DNA from: Anaerobaca lacustris
GTDB taxonomy: Bacteria; Planctomycetota; Phycisphaerae; Sedimentisphaerales; Anaerobacaceae
DNA length: 64,000 nucleotides
Direction: 5' to 3'
NCBI RefSeq assembly: GCF_030012215.1
Contig: NZ_JASCXX010000001.1
Span: forward strand, 62,001 to 126,000
The position numbers were made by a program, and so were the translations under genes. The notes under the pieces were generated by a model. The model did not search any database. It had not been told where the DNA came from and saw only the letters and a list, made by a program, of their open reading frames with translations. Below are positions 54,341 through 62,200 of this stretch, piece by piece. Position 1 is the stretch's first letter. Every line of letters begins with the position of its first letter.

Positions 54341-56407
54341 ATGTCTATGAAGTCAATCACAGTGGCGCTGGCGGGCAATCCGAACAGCGGCAAGACCAGC
54401 GTCTTCAACATGCTCACGGGAGCCCGCCAGCACGTGGGCAACTATCCCGGCGTGACCGTCGAGAAGAAGGAGGGGCAGTGCACCCATCGCGACTGGCGGA
54501 TCACATTCGTCGATCTGCCCGGCACGTACAGCCTGACAGCGTATTCGACGGAGGAACTAATCGCCCGCAACTACATCCAGGAAGACAGGCCCGATGTCGT
54601 GGTGGACGTCGTCGATGCCTCCAACCTGGAGCGCAATCTGTACCTGGCCACGCAGATCATGGAGATGGACGCACCCATGGTGCTGGCCTTCAACATGAGC
54701 GACCTGGCCAAGCGACGCGGCCTGGAATTCGATTTGGACCAGTTGTCGCAGCTCCTGCAGATGCCCATTGTCCCGACGGTCGGCAACAAGGGCCAGGGGC
54801 GATCGGAGCTGCTGGACGCCATCGTCGAGACGGCCGGCGCCGAGCGCAAGGAACGGACCCATCGAGTCACCTACGGCGGCGAGATCGAGGACGAACTGCT
54901 TCGGATCGAAGAGACGCTCGGCAAGACCGACGGCGGGGTGGTCGCCAGGTACGGCCGGCGATGGCTGGCGATCAAGCTGCTCGAACAGGACGAAGACGTT
55001 ACGTCGAAGATTCGGGACCGGGAGGTCCTGGAGGCCGTCGGTCGAAGTGTGGAGCATCTGCGGGACATCCTGGGCGATGAGCCGGAGATCGTCATGGCCG
55101 ACCGCCGCTATGGATTCATCTCCGGCGCCTGTCAGGAGACGATCCAGAGTTCCGTCGAGCGGCGACATGACGTCAGCGACACGATCGATGCGGTGGTGAC
55201 CAACCGGATTCTCGGCCTGCCGATCTTCCTGCTGCTGATGTACATGGTCTTCTTCCTGACATTCAAGGTCGGCAGCTATCCGATGGAATGGCTGGAGACT
55301 TTTTTCGGCGCGCTGGCCGACGGGATCACGCGCTATTGGCCGGAGGGGCACGCCGAATGGCTGCAATCTCTGCTGGTTGACGGTGTCATTGGCGGGGTCG
55401 GCGGCGTGCTGGTGTTTCTGCCGAATATCCTGCTGCTATTCATGGCCATCGCGTTGCTGGAAGACTCGGGCTACATGGCCCGTGCGGCGTTCGTGATGGA
55501 CCGGATCATGCACAAGATCGGCCTGCACGGCAAGAGCTTCATCCCGATGCTGATCGGGTTCGGCTGTTCGGTGCCCGCGATCATGGCGACGCGAATCTTG
55601 GAGAATCGCCGCAGTCGCCTGACGACGATCATGGTGATCCCCTTGATGAGCTGCGGCGCCCGGCTGACGATCTACGCACTGTTCATCCCGGCGTTCTTTC
55701 CGCAGCATTGGCAGGGGCCGATGCTCTGGCTGGTCTATCTGATCGGCATCGTGCTGGGAATCGTCGCGGCCAAGGTGCTTCGTCTGACCGTCTTCCGGGG
55801 CGAGACGACGCCCTTTGTGATGGAGCTGCCGCCGTATCGGATGCCCACGAGCAAGGGCGTGCTCGTCCACACCTGGCAGCGGGGATGGCTCTACATCCGC
55901 AAGGCCGGCACCGTGATCCTCGCGTTGTCGATCGTGCTGTGGTTCGCGATGAACTTCCCCAAGCCGCCGGCCGATCGGCTCAGTGGTCTGGATGCCCAGG
56001 AGGCGCGCCAGGAAGGTCTGCGGTATTCGACGGTCGGCCGGGTGGGGCTGGCCGTGGAGCCGGTCCTGCAACCGCTTGGCTTCGACTGGAAGATCGGCAC
56101 GGCCCTGATCGGATCGGTGGCGGCCAAGGAGTTGTTCGTCTCGCAGTTGGGGATCATTTACTCCGTCGAGAGCCCCGATGAGGATTCCCCGAGCCTGCGC
56201 GAGCAGCTTCGGGCTAACTATACGCCTCTGGTGGGCTTTTGCGTGATGCTGTTCTGCCTGATCAGCGCTCCGTGCGTGGCCACCGTGGCCATGACCCGAC
56301 AGGAAACGCAATCCTGGCGCTGGGCCCTGTTTCAGTTCTTCGGCCTGACCGTCCTGGCCTACACCGTGACTCTGGTGGTCTATCAGGTCGGCCGGATCTG
56401 GTTGTAG
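54341..56407 (+). CDS. feoB: Ferrous iron transporter FeoB
   Basis: A 688-residue inner-membrane Fe(II) transporter with an N-terminal GTPase. G1 is GNPNSGKTS (12-20), G2 GVTV region near 37, G3 DLPG (58-61), G4 NMSD (118-121), all intact. A helical spacer (about 165-285) leads to a polytopic domain with the two Gate motifs: GFGCSVPAIMATR (near 407) and the similar MLFCLISAPCVATVAMT (near 632-648) segment. It is shorter than E. coli FeoB (773), mainly at the C-terminus. Uptake of ferrous iron fits an anaerobic or microaerophilic habitat. The ATG at 54341 has GGATAGG upstream. Downstream, the second DtxR gene has its own promoter. Confidence 0.97.
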   Translation: MSMKSITVALAGNPNSGKTSVFNMLTGARQHVGNYPGVTVEKKEGQCTHRDWRITFVDLPGTYSLTAYSTEELIARNYIQEDRPDVVVDVVDASNLERNLYLATQIMEMDAPMVLAFNMSDLAKRRGLEFDLDQLSQLLQMPIVPTVGNKGQGRSELLDAIVETAGAERKERTHRVTYGGEIEDELLRIEETLGKTDGGVVARYGRRWLAIKLLEQDEDVTSKIRDREVLEAVGRSVEHLRDILGDEPEIVMADRRYGFISGACQETIQSSVERRHDVSDTIDAVVTNRILGLPIFLLLMYMVFFLTFKVGSYPMEWLETFFGALADGITRYWPEGHAEWLQSLLVDGVIGGVGGVLVFLPNILLLFMAIALLEDSGYMARAAFVMDRIMHKIGLHGKSFIPMLIGFGCSVPAIMATRILENRRSRLTTIMVIPLMSCGARLTIYALFIPAFFPQHWQGPMLWLVYLIGIVLGIVAAKVLRLTVFRGETTPFVMELPPYRMPTSKGVLVHTWQRGWLYIRKAGTVILALSIVLWFAMNFPKPPADRLSGLDAQEARQEGLRYSTVGRVGLAVEPVLQPLGFDWKIGTALIGSVAAKELFVSQLGIIYSVESPDEDSPSLREQLRANYTPLVGFCVMLFCLISAPCVATVAMTRQETQSWRWALFQFFGLTVLAYTVTLVVYQVGRIWL

Positions 56408-56446
56408 AGACGCGAAAAAAAAGTGCACTCACCACTCAAATTCCTC

Positions 56447-56489
56447 TTGAAGAAGTTAGTCATGCCTAATAATATTAGGCCAACCTATG
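56447..56489 (+). promoter_or_regulatory. Promoter with two tandem DtxR-type operators, one across the start codon
   Basis: TTGAAG (56447-56452) and TAATAT (56470-56475), 17 bases apart. Operator 1 is GTTAGT-CATG-CCTAAT (56455-56470), in the spacer. Operator 2 is ATTAGG-CCAA-CCTATG (56474-56489), across the -10, expected start site (about 56482) and the ATG at 56487. Predicted mRNA leader is only about 5 bases. Confidence 0.65.
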
Positions 56490-57188
56490 GTTTTTGAATC
56501 CACCAAAACGTTGAGTGCGAGCCTGGAAGACTACTTGCAGGCGATCTTCTGGACGGCGGCCGCCAAGGGGGCGGCCCGGGCCAAGGACATCGCCAGGCAA
56601 CTGGGGGTCAAGGCTTCTTCGGTTACGGGCGCGCTGCAGACGCTGGCAGAGAAGAAGTTCGTTCACTACCAGCCGTATGAGGCGATCACTCTGACGGCTG
56701 AAGGTTTCGACGAGGCGGCGCGAGTCGCTCAGCGGCACTTCGTCGTTCGCGAGTTCTTCGTCACGGTGCTTGGGCTCGATGAAGCGGTTGCCGAAGAAGA
56801 GGCCTGCCGGATGGAACATTGCCTTGGCGACGATATCGCCGAGCGGCTGGCGACGTTGATGGAGTTCGTTAAGGCTCATCCGGACATGGAGAGCGGGGTC
56901 TCGCAACTTCTCGCGGAGCGGTATCGCAGTGCTGAGATACCGGCCCAGGTGCGGAGAGGGCCGGTTACGGTGGCGGATCTGCGATCCGGCCAGAAGGCGG
57001 TAATCGTTGCCGTACGCTCCGGCGGTGCGCTGGCCAGGCGGCTGGTCGATATGGGACTGGGTCGCGGGGCCCTGGTCGAGGTCGAAGGGGCTGCGCCGAC
57101 GGGAGACCCGATTCGAGTCAAGATCCGCGGCTACCAACTGGCCCTGCGCAGAACGGAAGCGGCGGCGATCTCGGTGGTGGGAAAGTGA
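56487..57188 (+). CDS. DtxR-family regulator fused to a FeoA/SH3 domain
   Basis: A 233-residue, three-domain regulator. The winged helix spans about 8-73 (LEDYLQAIFWTAAAKGAARAKDIA, VKASSVTGALQTLAEK). The dimer/metal domain has His84 and Cys107-x-x-Glu110-His111. A full FeoA-like domain (about 160-232: VTVADLRSGQKAVIVAV, LARRLVDMGLGRGALVEV, YQLALRRTEAAAISVVG) replaces the SH3 domain of DtxR. This is the DtxR/IdeR type, in which the SH3 domain can bind the effector or the partner. The gene is flanked by operators and lies between feoB and hemP. The two DtxR paralogues share the SASLEDYL(E/Q)AIF opening. Confidence 0.9.
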   Translation: MVFESTKTLSASLEDYLQAIFWTAAAKGAARAKDIARQLGVKASSVTGALQTLAEKKFVHYQPYEAITLTAEGFDEAARVAQRHFVVREFFVTVLGLDEAVAEEEACRMEHCLGDDIAERLATLMEFVKAHPDMESGVSQLLAERYRSAEIPAQVRRGPVTVADLRSGQKAVIVAVRSGGALARRLVDMGLGRGALVEVEGAAPTGDPIRVKIRGYQLALRRTEAAAISVVGK

Positions 57189-57197
57189 ATCTTTTTT

Positions 57198-57226
57198 TTG
57201 ACCTCATAGTTAGGCATGCCTAACTG
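57198..57226 (+). promoter_or_regulatory. hemP promoter with a perfect DtxR-type palindrome
   Basis: TTGACC (57198-57203) and TAACTG (57221-57226), 17 bases apart. The operator GTTAGGCATGCCTAAC (57209-57224) is a perfect 16-bp palindrome and overlaps the -10 box. A run of T residues is immediately upstream of the -35 box. Confidence 0.75.
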
Positions 57227-57251
57227 TAAGGCGGCAGGCGACGGGAACGAT

Positions 57252-57443
57252 ATGGAACGATCCGACTTCGACACGACAACAGAACGAGCCGGTCTCCCGG
57301 AGGCCGGCGATGATGGCCGACGGGCCGGATGCATCGATTCGCAGGCGATCCTTGGCGAACGAGACGAGGTGTTCATCCGACACGGGGACCAGATGTATCG
57401 ATTGAGGAAGACGCGGCATGGGAAACTGATACTGAACAAGTAG
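57252..57443 (+). CDS. hemP: HemP-family haem uptake protein
   Basis: A 63-residue protein. The conserved half runs from IDSQAILGERDEVFIRHG to YRLRKTRHGKLILNK, which matches the HemP family (E(V/I)xIxHxGxxYxLRxTRxGKLILTK). Family members are encoded with haem-uptake genes under iron control in proteobacteria and other groups. In some bacteria HemP (HmuP) acts as an activator of haem receptor genes, and its exact role is unsettled. The ATG at 57252 is used instead of one at 57216 that lies inside the operator. Position after a DtxR-type operator and before the ExbB/CobN-like genes suggests the same regulon. Confidence 0.88.
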   Translation: MERSDFDTTTERAGLPEAGDDGRRAGCIDSQAILGERDEVFIRHGDQMYRLRKTRHGKLILNK

Positions 57444-57496
57444 GACGTCAGAACGACTCGTAAGAATCGCGACCGAGCCAGCCTTACGCCAGCCAG

Positions 57497-57545
57497 GGAG
57501 CAGACGAGACCTTCGCACAGCGAGGTTTTGCCTGCTCCTTTTCTT
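57497..57545 (+). terminator. Hairpin with T-rich tail after hemP (possible attenuator)
   Basis: GGAGCAG (57497-57503) pairs with CTGCTCC (57532-57538). The inner part has the further pairing ACCTTCGC/GCGAGGT with one bulge. TTTTCTTCT follows. It lies between hemP and the next gene and is similar to a second hairpin at 63839-63894. Confidence 0.55.
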
Positions 57546-57575
57546 CTAATGTGAGCAAGGAACTGCTGTTTTGCC

Positions 57576-58271
57576 ATGTGGATCTTCATCTTCCTTTTAT
57601 GTCTGATCGGAACGGTCCTTACGCTCGTCAGGACCAGTTTGCTGGAACGCAAGGGGATGGTCCTCTTGCCCGCGGCGGCAATCGCCCTGGCGAGTCTTGG
57701 CGCCATCCCCTGGGCCGTGCGGATCAACACCCAGGAGCTCTCCCATCACCTCGGTCGCATCGACGTTCTCAACGGCCTGTGCACCCTTCTTGTGATCGAA
57801 TCTCTTGCCACGTTACTGTTGTCGGCTCGACTGATGAAACAGCACGCAATGCATAGGCCGATGGGCCTGACCACCTTGGCGGCGCTATGCCCTTCCTCTG
57901 CGTCTCTGGCGGGGATCTTCGTCTTGATGGTGCTGCTCTTCAATGGAATTACCGGTCGCTCCTACATGGTCATCGGGGGGCTGTACAGCGTCGGGGTGTG
58001 TCTCGCGTTGGCGGCCGGCGCGTTCCTGGTTCGTTGCCTCGTGGCCTTCTGGCATGTCCGTCTCGAAATGATTCTCGTCTTGTCGTTTGTGCAACTGGTC
58101 TTCGCCATGTTTCTGCCCCTTGTCGCGCGAGGCTTCGCCGTCCCCCCACATGTGACGCGCAATCATGCCGTTGCCCTGCTCGTAAGTGCAGGGCTATCCA
58201 TGTTGTCTGCGGCGCTGGCCTTCTTGATTCGCATGCTCTACAACGTGTTTCTGGGAGATGAGGCACAATGA
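57576..58271 (+). CDS. Polytopic membrane protein, HmuV-like candidate
   Basis: A 231-residue protein with about six hydrophobic segments (near 1-19, 29-48, 63-82, 95-122, 132-160, 165-185 and 195-220). It has little sequence signature. ARLMKQHAMHRP is a His/Lys-rich loop. The ATG has only a distant ribosome site (AAGGA, about 15 bases upstream), but no alternative in-frame start exists because a stop lies at 57552. It overlaps the ExbB-like gene by 4 bases. By position it corresponds to the small integral membrane component of the hmu operon of Bacteroidetes. That homology is inferred and not shown here. Confidence 0.65.
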   Translation: MWIFIFLLCLIGTVLTLVRTSLLERKGMVLLPAAAIALASLGAIPWAVRINTQELSHHLGRIDVLNGLCTLLVIESLATLLLSARLMKQHAMHRPMGLTTLAALCPSSASLAGIFVLMVLLFNGITGRSYMVIGGLYSVGVCLALAAGAFLVRCLVAFWHVRLEMILVLSFVQLVFAMFLPLVARGFAVPPHVTRNHAVALLVSAGLSMLSAALAFLIRMLYNVFLGDEAQ

Positions 58272-58867
58272 ATCTGCTCACCAGCGTATTGTACTGGCTT
58301 TCGACCGGAATGATGATCCCGGTGGTGGTTCTGCTGTTGATTGCCTTCGGCTGGTCGCTGATGCTGCTGGGCGACTTGTACGGCCAGTATGGCTGGCGAC
58401 TGCGTCATCGGTCAACGATCCAGCAGATGCTGACGAAGGCGGAACGCGATGGGATCGGGGGGCTCGCTCTCAAATCGCTGAGCAAAGGAAAGAAGAGCCG
58501 TTTCGTGTGTTCCCTCCAGACGCTGATGCAGCAGTCGGGACGCCATTGCCAGGAGGAAAAGGCACTCACCGATTTCGAATTGGCCTGTCGGTGCGACCTC
58601 GACGCCTCCCTGACCTTGATGCGTGTCGGTCCCATGCTGGGGTTGATGGGTACGCTCATTCCGATGGGACCGGCGCTGGCCGGACTGGCCTCCGGGGACA
58701 TCGCCTCGATGGCATCCAATATGCAGGTCGCTTTTTCCACCACGGTGGTGGGCATCTTCGTCGGGGCGATGGGGTTCATTGTGCAACTGATCAAGAAGCG
58801 GTGGCATCAATCCGACCACGCCTTGCTGGTCTATCTCCTGGAACTATCGCAGGAAGAGAAGGAGTAA
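58268..58867 (+). CDS. ExbB/TolQ/MotA-family proton-channel-like protein (HmuU-like)
   Basis: A 199-residue inner-membrane protein with three hydrophobic helices: about 13-33, 112-134 (RVGPMLGLMGTLIPMGPALAGL) and 148-171 (NMQVAFSTTVVGIFVGAMGFIVQLI). The sequence GPMLGLMGTLIPMGPALAGL is the TolQ/ExbB signature of helix 2, and the Thr in helix 3 (FSTTVVG) is also conserved. These proteins use the proton gradient with a small partner such as ExbD to energise an outer-membrane or periplasmic process. The DUF2149 protein next door could be that partner. Coupled by ATGA overlap to the previous gene. Ribosome site GAGG. Confidence 0.88.
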   Translation: MNLLTSVLYWLSTGMMIPVVVLLLIAFGWSLMLLGDLYGQYGWRLRHRSTIQQMLTKAERDGIGGLALKSLSKGKKSRFVCSLQTLMQQSGRHCQEEKALTDFELACRCDLDASLTLMRVGPMLGLMGTLIPMGPALAGLASGDIASMASNMQVAFSTTVVGIFVGAMGFIVQLIKKRWHQSDHALLVYLLELSQEEKE

Positions 58868-58869
58868 AC

Positions 58870-59199
58870 ATGAAACGGGCCAAACGGCATACCCTGGATC
58901 TGGAGGGTGTGGACACCGATCCCCTTTCCGGAATGGCCAACCTCTTCGACGTCGCCATGGTCTTTGCGGTGGCCTTGATGGTCGCCATGGTCATCAACTT
59001 CCGCATGACGGACATGCTGACAGAGGATGAAGTGACGATCGTGAAGAATCCTGGGCGTCAGGACATGGAAATCGTGGTCAAGAAGGGGCGTGAAATCACG
59101 CAGTACAAAGGCTCGGAGGATGCGGGACAGGGCAAGGGCCGCCGCATCGGTGTGGCGTACGAACTGGAAGATGGCCGGATCATCTACGTCCCGGAGTAG
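58870..59199 (+). CDS. DUF2149 membrane protein (ExbD-like partner candidate)
   Basis: A 109-residue protein with one hydrophobic helix near 24-43 (LFDVAMVFAVALMVAMVINF) and a conserved N-terminal segment DTDPLSGMANLFD. The short extracytoplasmic part contains GREITQYKGSEDAGQGKGRRIGVAYELEDGRIIYV. The architecture of one N-terminal helix and a small periplasmic domain is that of ExbD/TolR, and DUF2149 genes are regularly found next to an ExbB-like gene and a CobN-like gene in archaea and bacteria. AAGGAG is in place before the ATG. It follows the ExbB-like gene by two bases and precedes the giant CobN-like gene by 13 bases. Confidence 0.85.
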   Translation: MKRAKRHTLDLEGVDTDPLSGMANLFDVAMVFAVALMVAMVINFRMTDMLTEDEVTIVKNPGRQDMEIVVKKGREITQYKGSEDAGQGKGRRIGVAYELEDGRIIYVPE

Positions 59200-59212
59200 A
59201 AAGGACCTTTTT

Positions 59213-62200
59213 GTGATAACGGTGAACAAGCGGCGCGTCGGTGTCCTCGCTGCCATTGTCATACTGTTGATTGCCGGCGCCATGCTGTGGCATCGCTTTG
59301 GCAGTCGTACCCGTATCGCCGTGATCAACTTCCCGGACGCGCAGTACGGCCAACTGTTGGACGCCGCGGAGGGCAGCCACATTCGTCTGGATCGTATCAA
59401 AGCCGCAGACCTGCCGGACGCGAAACTGTCCAGCTATGCCCTGACCCTGATCTTTGGCATGGGACTGCGACTGGATGATGCCCAGGCTGAGAAAGTGCGT
59501 CAGAGCATGGCACGTGGCGCCGCCGTTTACGTACACGCCTCCACCAGCGCAGACAATGAATTCAGCAACGTGATGGGAAAGGATCTGGAACACATCGAGG
59601 CCTATCTGGAGAATGGGGGCCCTAAGAACCTCCGGCATCTGTTCGCCTATGTCCGGCGCGCGATGGACGGAAAGTCCTTGTTCGCCGGTCCGATCGAGGA
59701 GGCCCAGGAGATCCCCATGGACACGCTCTTTCACCTGGGCCAGGACGACTACTTCACCGATGTGAACGCTTATCAGGACTACTACCAGACGACCGGTCGC
59801 TATCGGGAAGGTCGCCCTCACATCTGTCTGCTGACGGCGCTCATCGGCCCTCGCACATCGCGGCGGGGACTGTTGGACGTTCTTATCCGGCGTCTCGAGG
59901 CCCTCGACCTGAACGTCTATCCGATCGCCGGCTTCCGCAATCGCCTGTCCTATATGAGAGAAATCGCCCCGGACCTCGTGGTGTATTTCCCTCACGGGCG
60001 CGTCCAGATGATGGGGCAGGCCGATGCGGTTGTCGCCTGGCTCCGAGAACGCAATATCCCCTTGCTGTGTCCGATCAACGTGATGGAACCCTACGACGAG
60101 TGGTTGAACGGTCAACAGGGCATGGTGGGCGGCCTGCTCAGCCAGAGCGTTGTGATGCCGGAGCTTGACGGGGGTGTCGAACCGTTTGTCGTCTCGGCAC
60201 AGTTCCCCGATGAGCGGGGCCTGCTTGCGTCCAGGCCCATCCCCGAGCGCATGAACACCTTTGTCAGACGCATTCAGAAGTGGCTGGCCTTGCGCAGCAA
60301 ACCCAATGCGGAGAAGCGCGTGGCCATCGTCTACTTCAAGGGTCCGGGCCGCAACGCCATGGTCGCCAGCGGCATGGAGGTGCCCGCTTCACTGCTCAAC
60401 GTCCTGCGACATCTGCGGGACAACGGTTACGCCACCGGCCTGCTGCCGGAGACGGTGGCCGAATTTGAAGCGATGATCCAACGCCAGGGACCCGTTCTCG
60501 GGCCTTATGCGCAGGGGGCATTCGACGATTTCGTTCGTGAAGGGGATCCCGAACTGATCCGGACCGAGGACTACCTGGCTTGGGTCCAGGAGCAGTTGCC
60601 CTCCGAGTTATACACGCAAGTGGAGGCAAGCTACGGCGCGGCGCCGGGACAGTATCTCTCGCTGAGTCAGGATGGACAGACCTACCTGGCGCTTCCGCGC
60701 GTGCGATTCGGGAACATCGTGATCCTGCCCCAGCTCATGCCGGGGATTGGCGACGACACCAACAAGCTTGTCCACGGTGTCAAGGCGGCCCCGCCCCATC
60801 CGTACATCGCCACCTATCTTTGGGCTCGGCACGGCTTCGGCGCAGACGCCCTGGTTCACTTCGGCACACATGGCAGCCTTGAGTTCACGCCCTGGAAGCA
60901 ATCGGCCTTGTCGCAGATGGACTGGTCCGACGCTCTCACGGGCGATCTGCCGCACCCCTACATCTACACCATCAACAACATCGGCGAGGCCGTCGTCGCC
61001 AAACGGCGCTCGTACGCCACGTTGGTTTCGCATCTGACCCCGCCCTTCATGGCGTCGGACCTGTACGGTCCCCTGGCGGCTTTGGCGGACGCCGTGCACG
61101 GTTATCTGAACACGCCCGACGACGCCTTGCGCGCCGAATATGCCCAGGACATCCGAGCCGGCGTCAAGGAACTCGATCTGGACAAGGACCTCGAGTTCGA
61201 GGATTTCGTCGATCGCCCCCTCGATCGGGCCGAGATCGATGCACTGCATCACTATCTGCGCAGTCTGGCCATCGAGAAAGTCACACGGGGCAACTACGTC
61301 TTGGGTCGCCCGTATGAAGAGGCATTCGCGCGGGAGACCGCCGGGCTCATGGCCCTGGAGCCGGTTACGTACGCGCTGGTTCGCCTGGATGAAGCGCGCG
61401 GCGGGGCACACGCGGATCGCGGGGACCACGTCGCTGCGACAGATCAGGAGGCACAGACCCATCCGCATGCCCATCACGCTGTGGACGAGGTGCTTCGGCC
61501 CTACGCCGCACAGATCATCGAGGAGATCCTGTCGGGTCAGGCTTCTTGGCAGGATTACGTTTCCGACGCCGACCTCGCCCGTTTGACCGCCTGGGACGAG
61601 GCCCGCCAGATGAAGTCATCGGGTCCGCCTCACAGTAGAGACTGTGGCTGTCCGGCCTGCCGGGCCTGGGTGGCGGCTCACGCCCAGCAAGAGAAGGGCC
61701 AGCCTTCAGAGACGGTCGAGGACGCGGACGAGGCAGCCGTGCAGCGTCGTCTTTGGGTGGCCCGGGCGTGCCGGCCACCCCATCGGGAGGTCCTCTTTCA
61801 GACCGCAGATATGGAGTCCTTCCGCGCGGCGGTCGAAACCTGGGAGTTGGATCGGACCCTGGAGGTCAAATCTATGCTGAGTTTCTATGCGGAACACACC
61901 GACCTGGCCGAAGAAGTCGGCGAGCAGCCGGGCAAGGACAACATCGCTCTGGCCGCCTTGTTGCGCCTGGGGCGTGCACCGATTGAACGCGCCCTCAAGG
62001 TGGTCGATGGACATCGGGCCGACCTGCAGGAGAATGAACGGACCTATGTCCAGGCCGTGCGAACGCTGCGAGACGCGCTGCAGGAAGTCAATCATTACCA
62101 GGCGTCGTTGTTGGCCTCTACCGACGCGGAACTGGACAGCCTGGTACGCGTCCTGGCAGGTGGTTACGTGGCCCCCTCCCCAGGCGGCGACGCCTTACGC

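Noticed and set aside
57216-57251. An earlier ATG for hemP
   Set aside because: It lies inside the perfect palindrome, and the family begins later. The ATG at 57252 gives a family-length protein.
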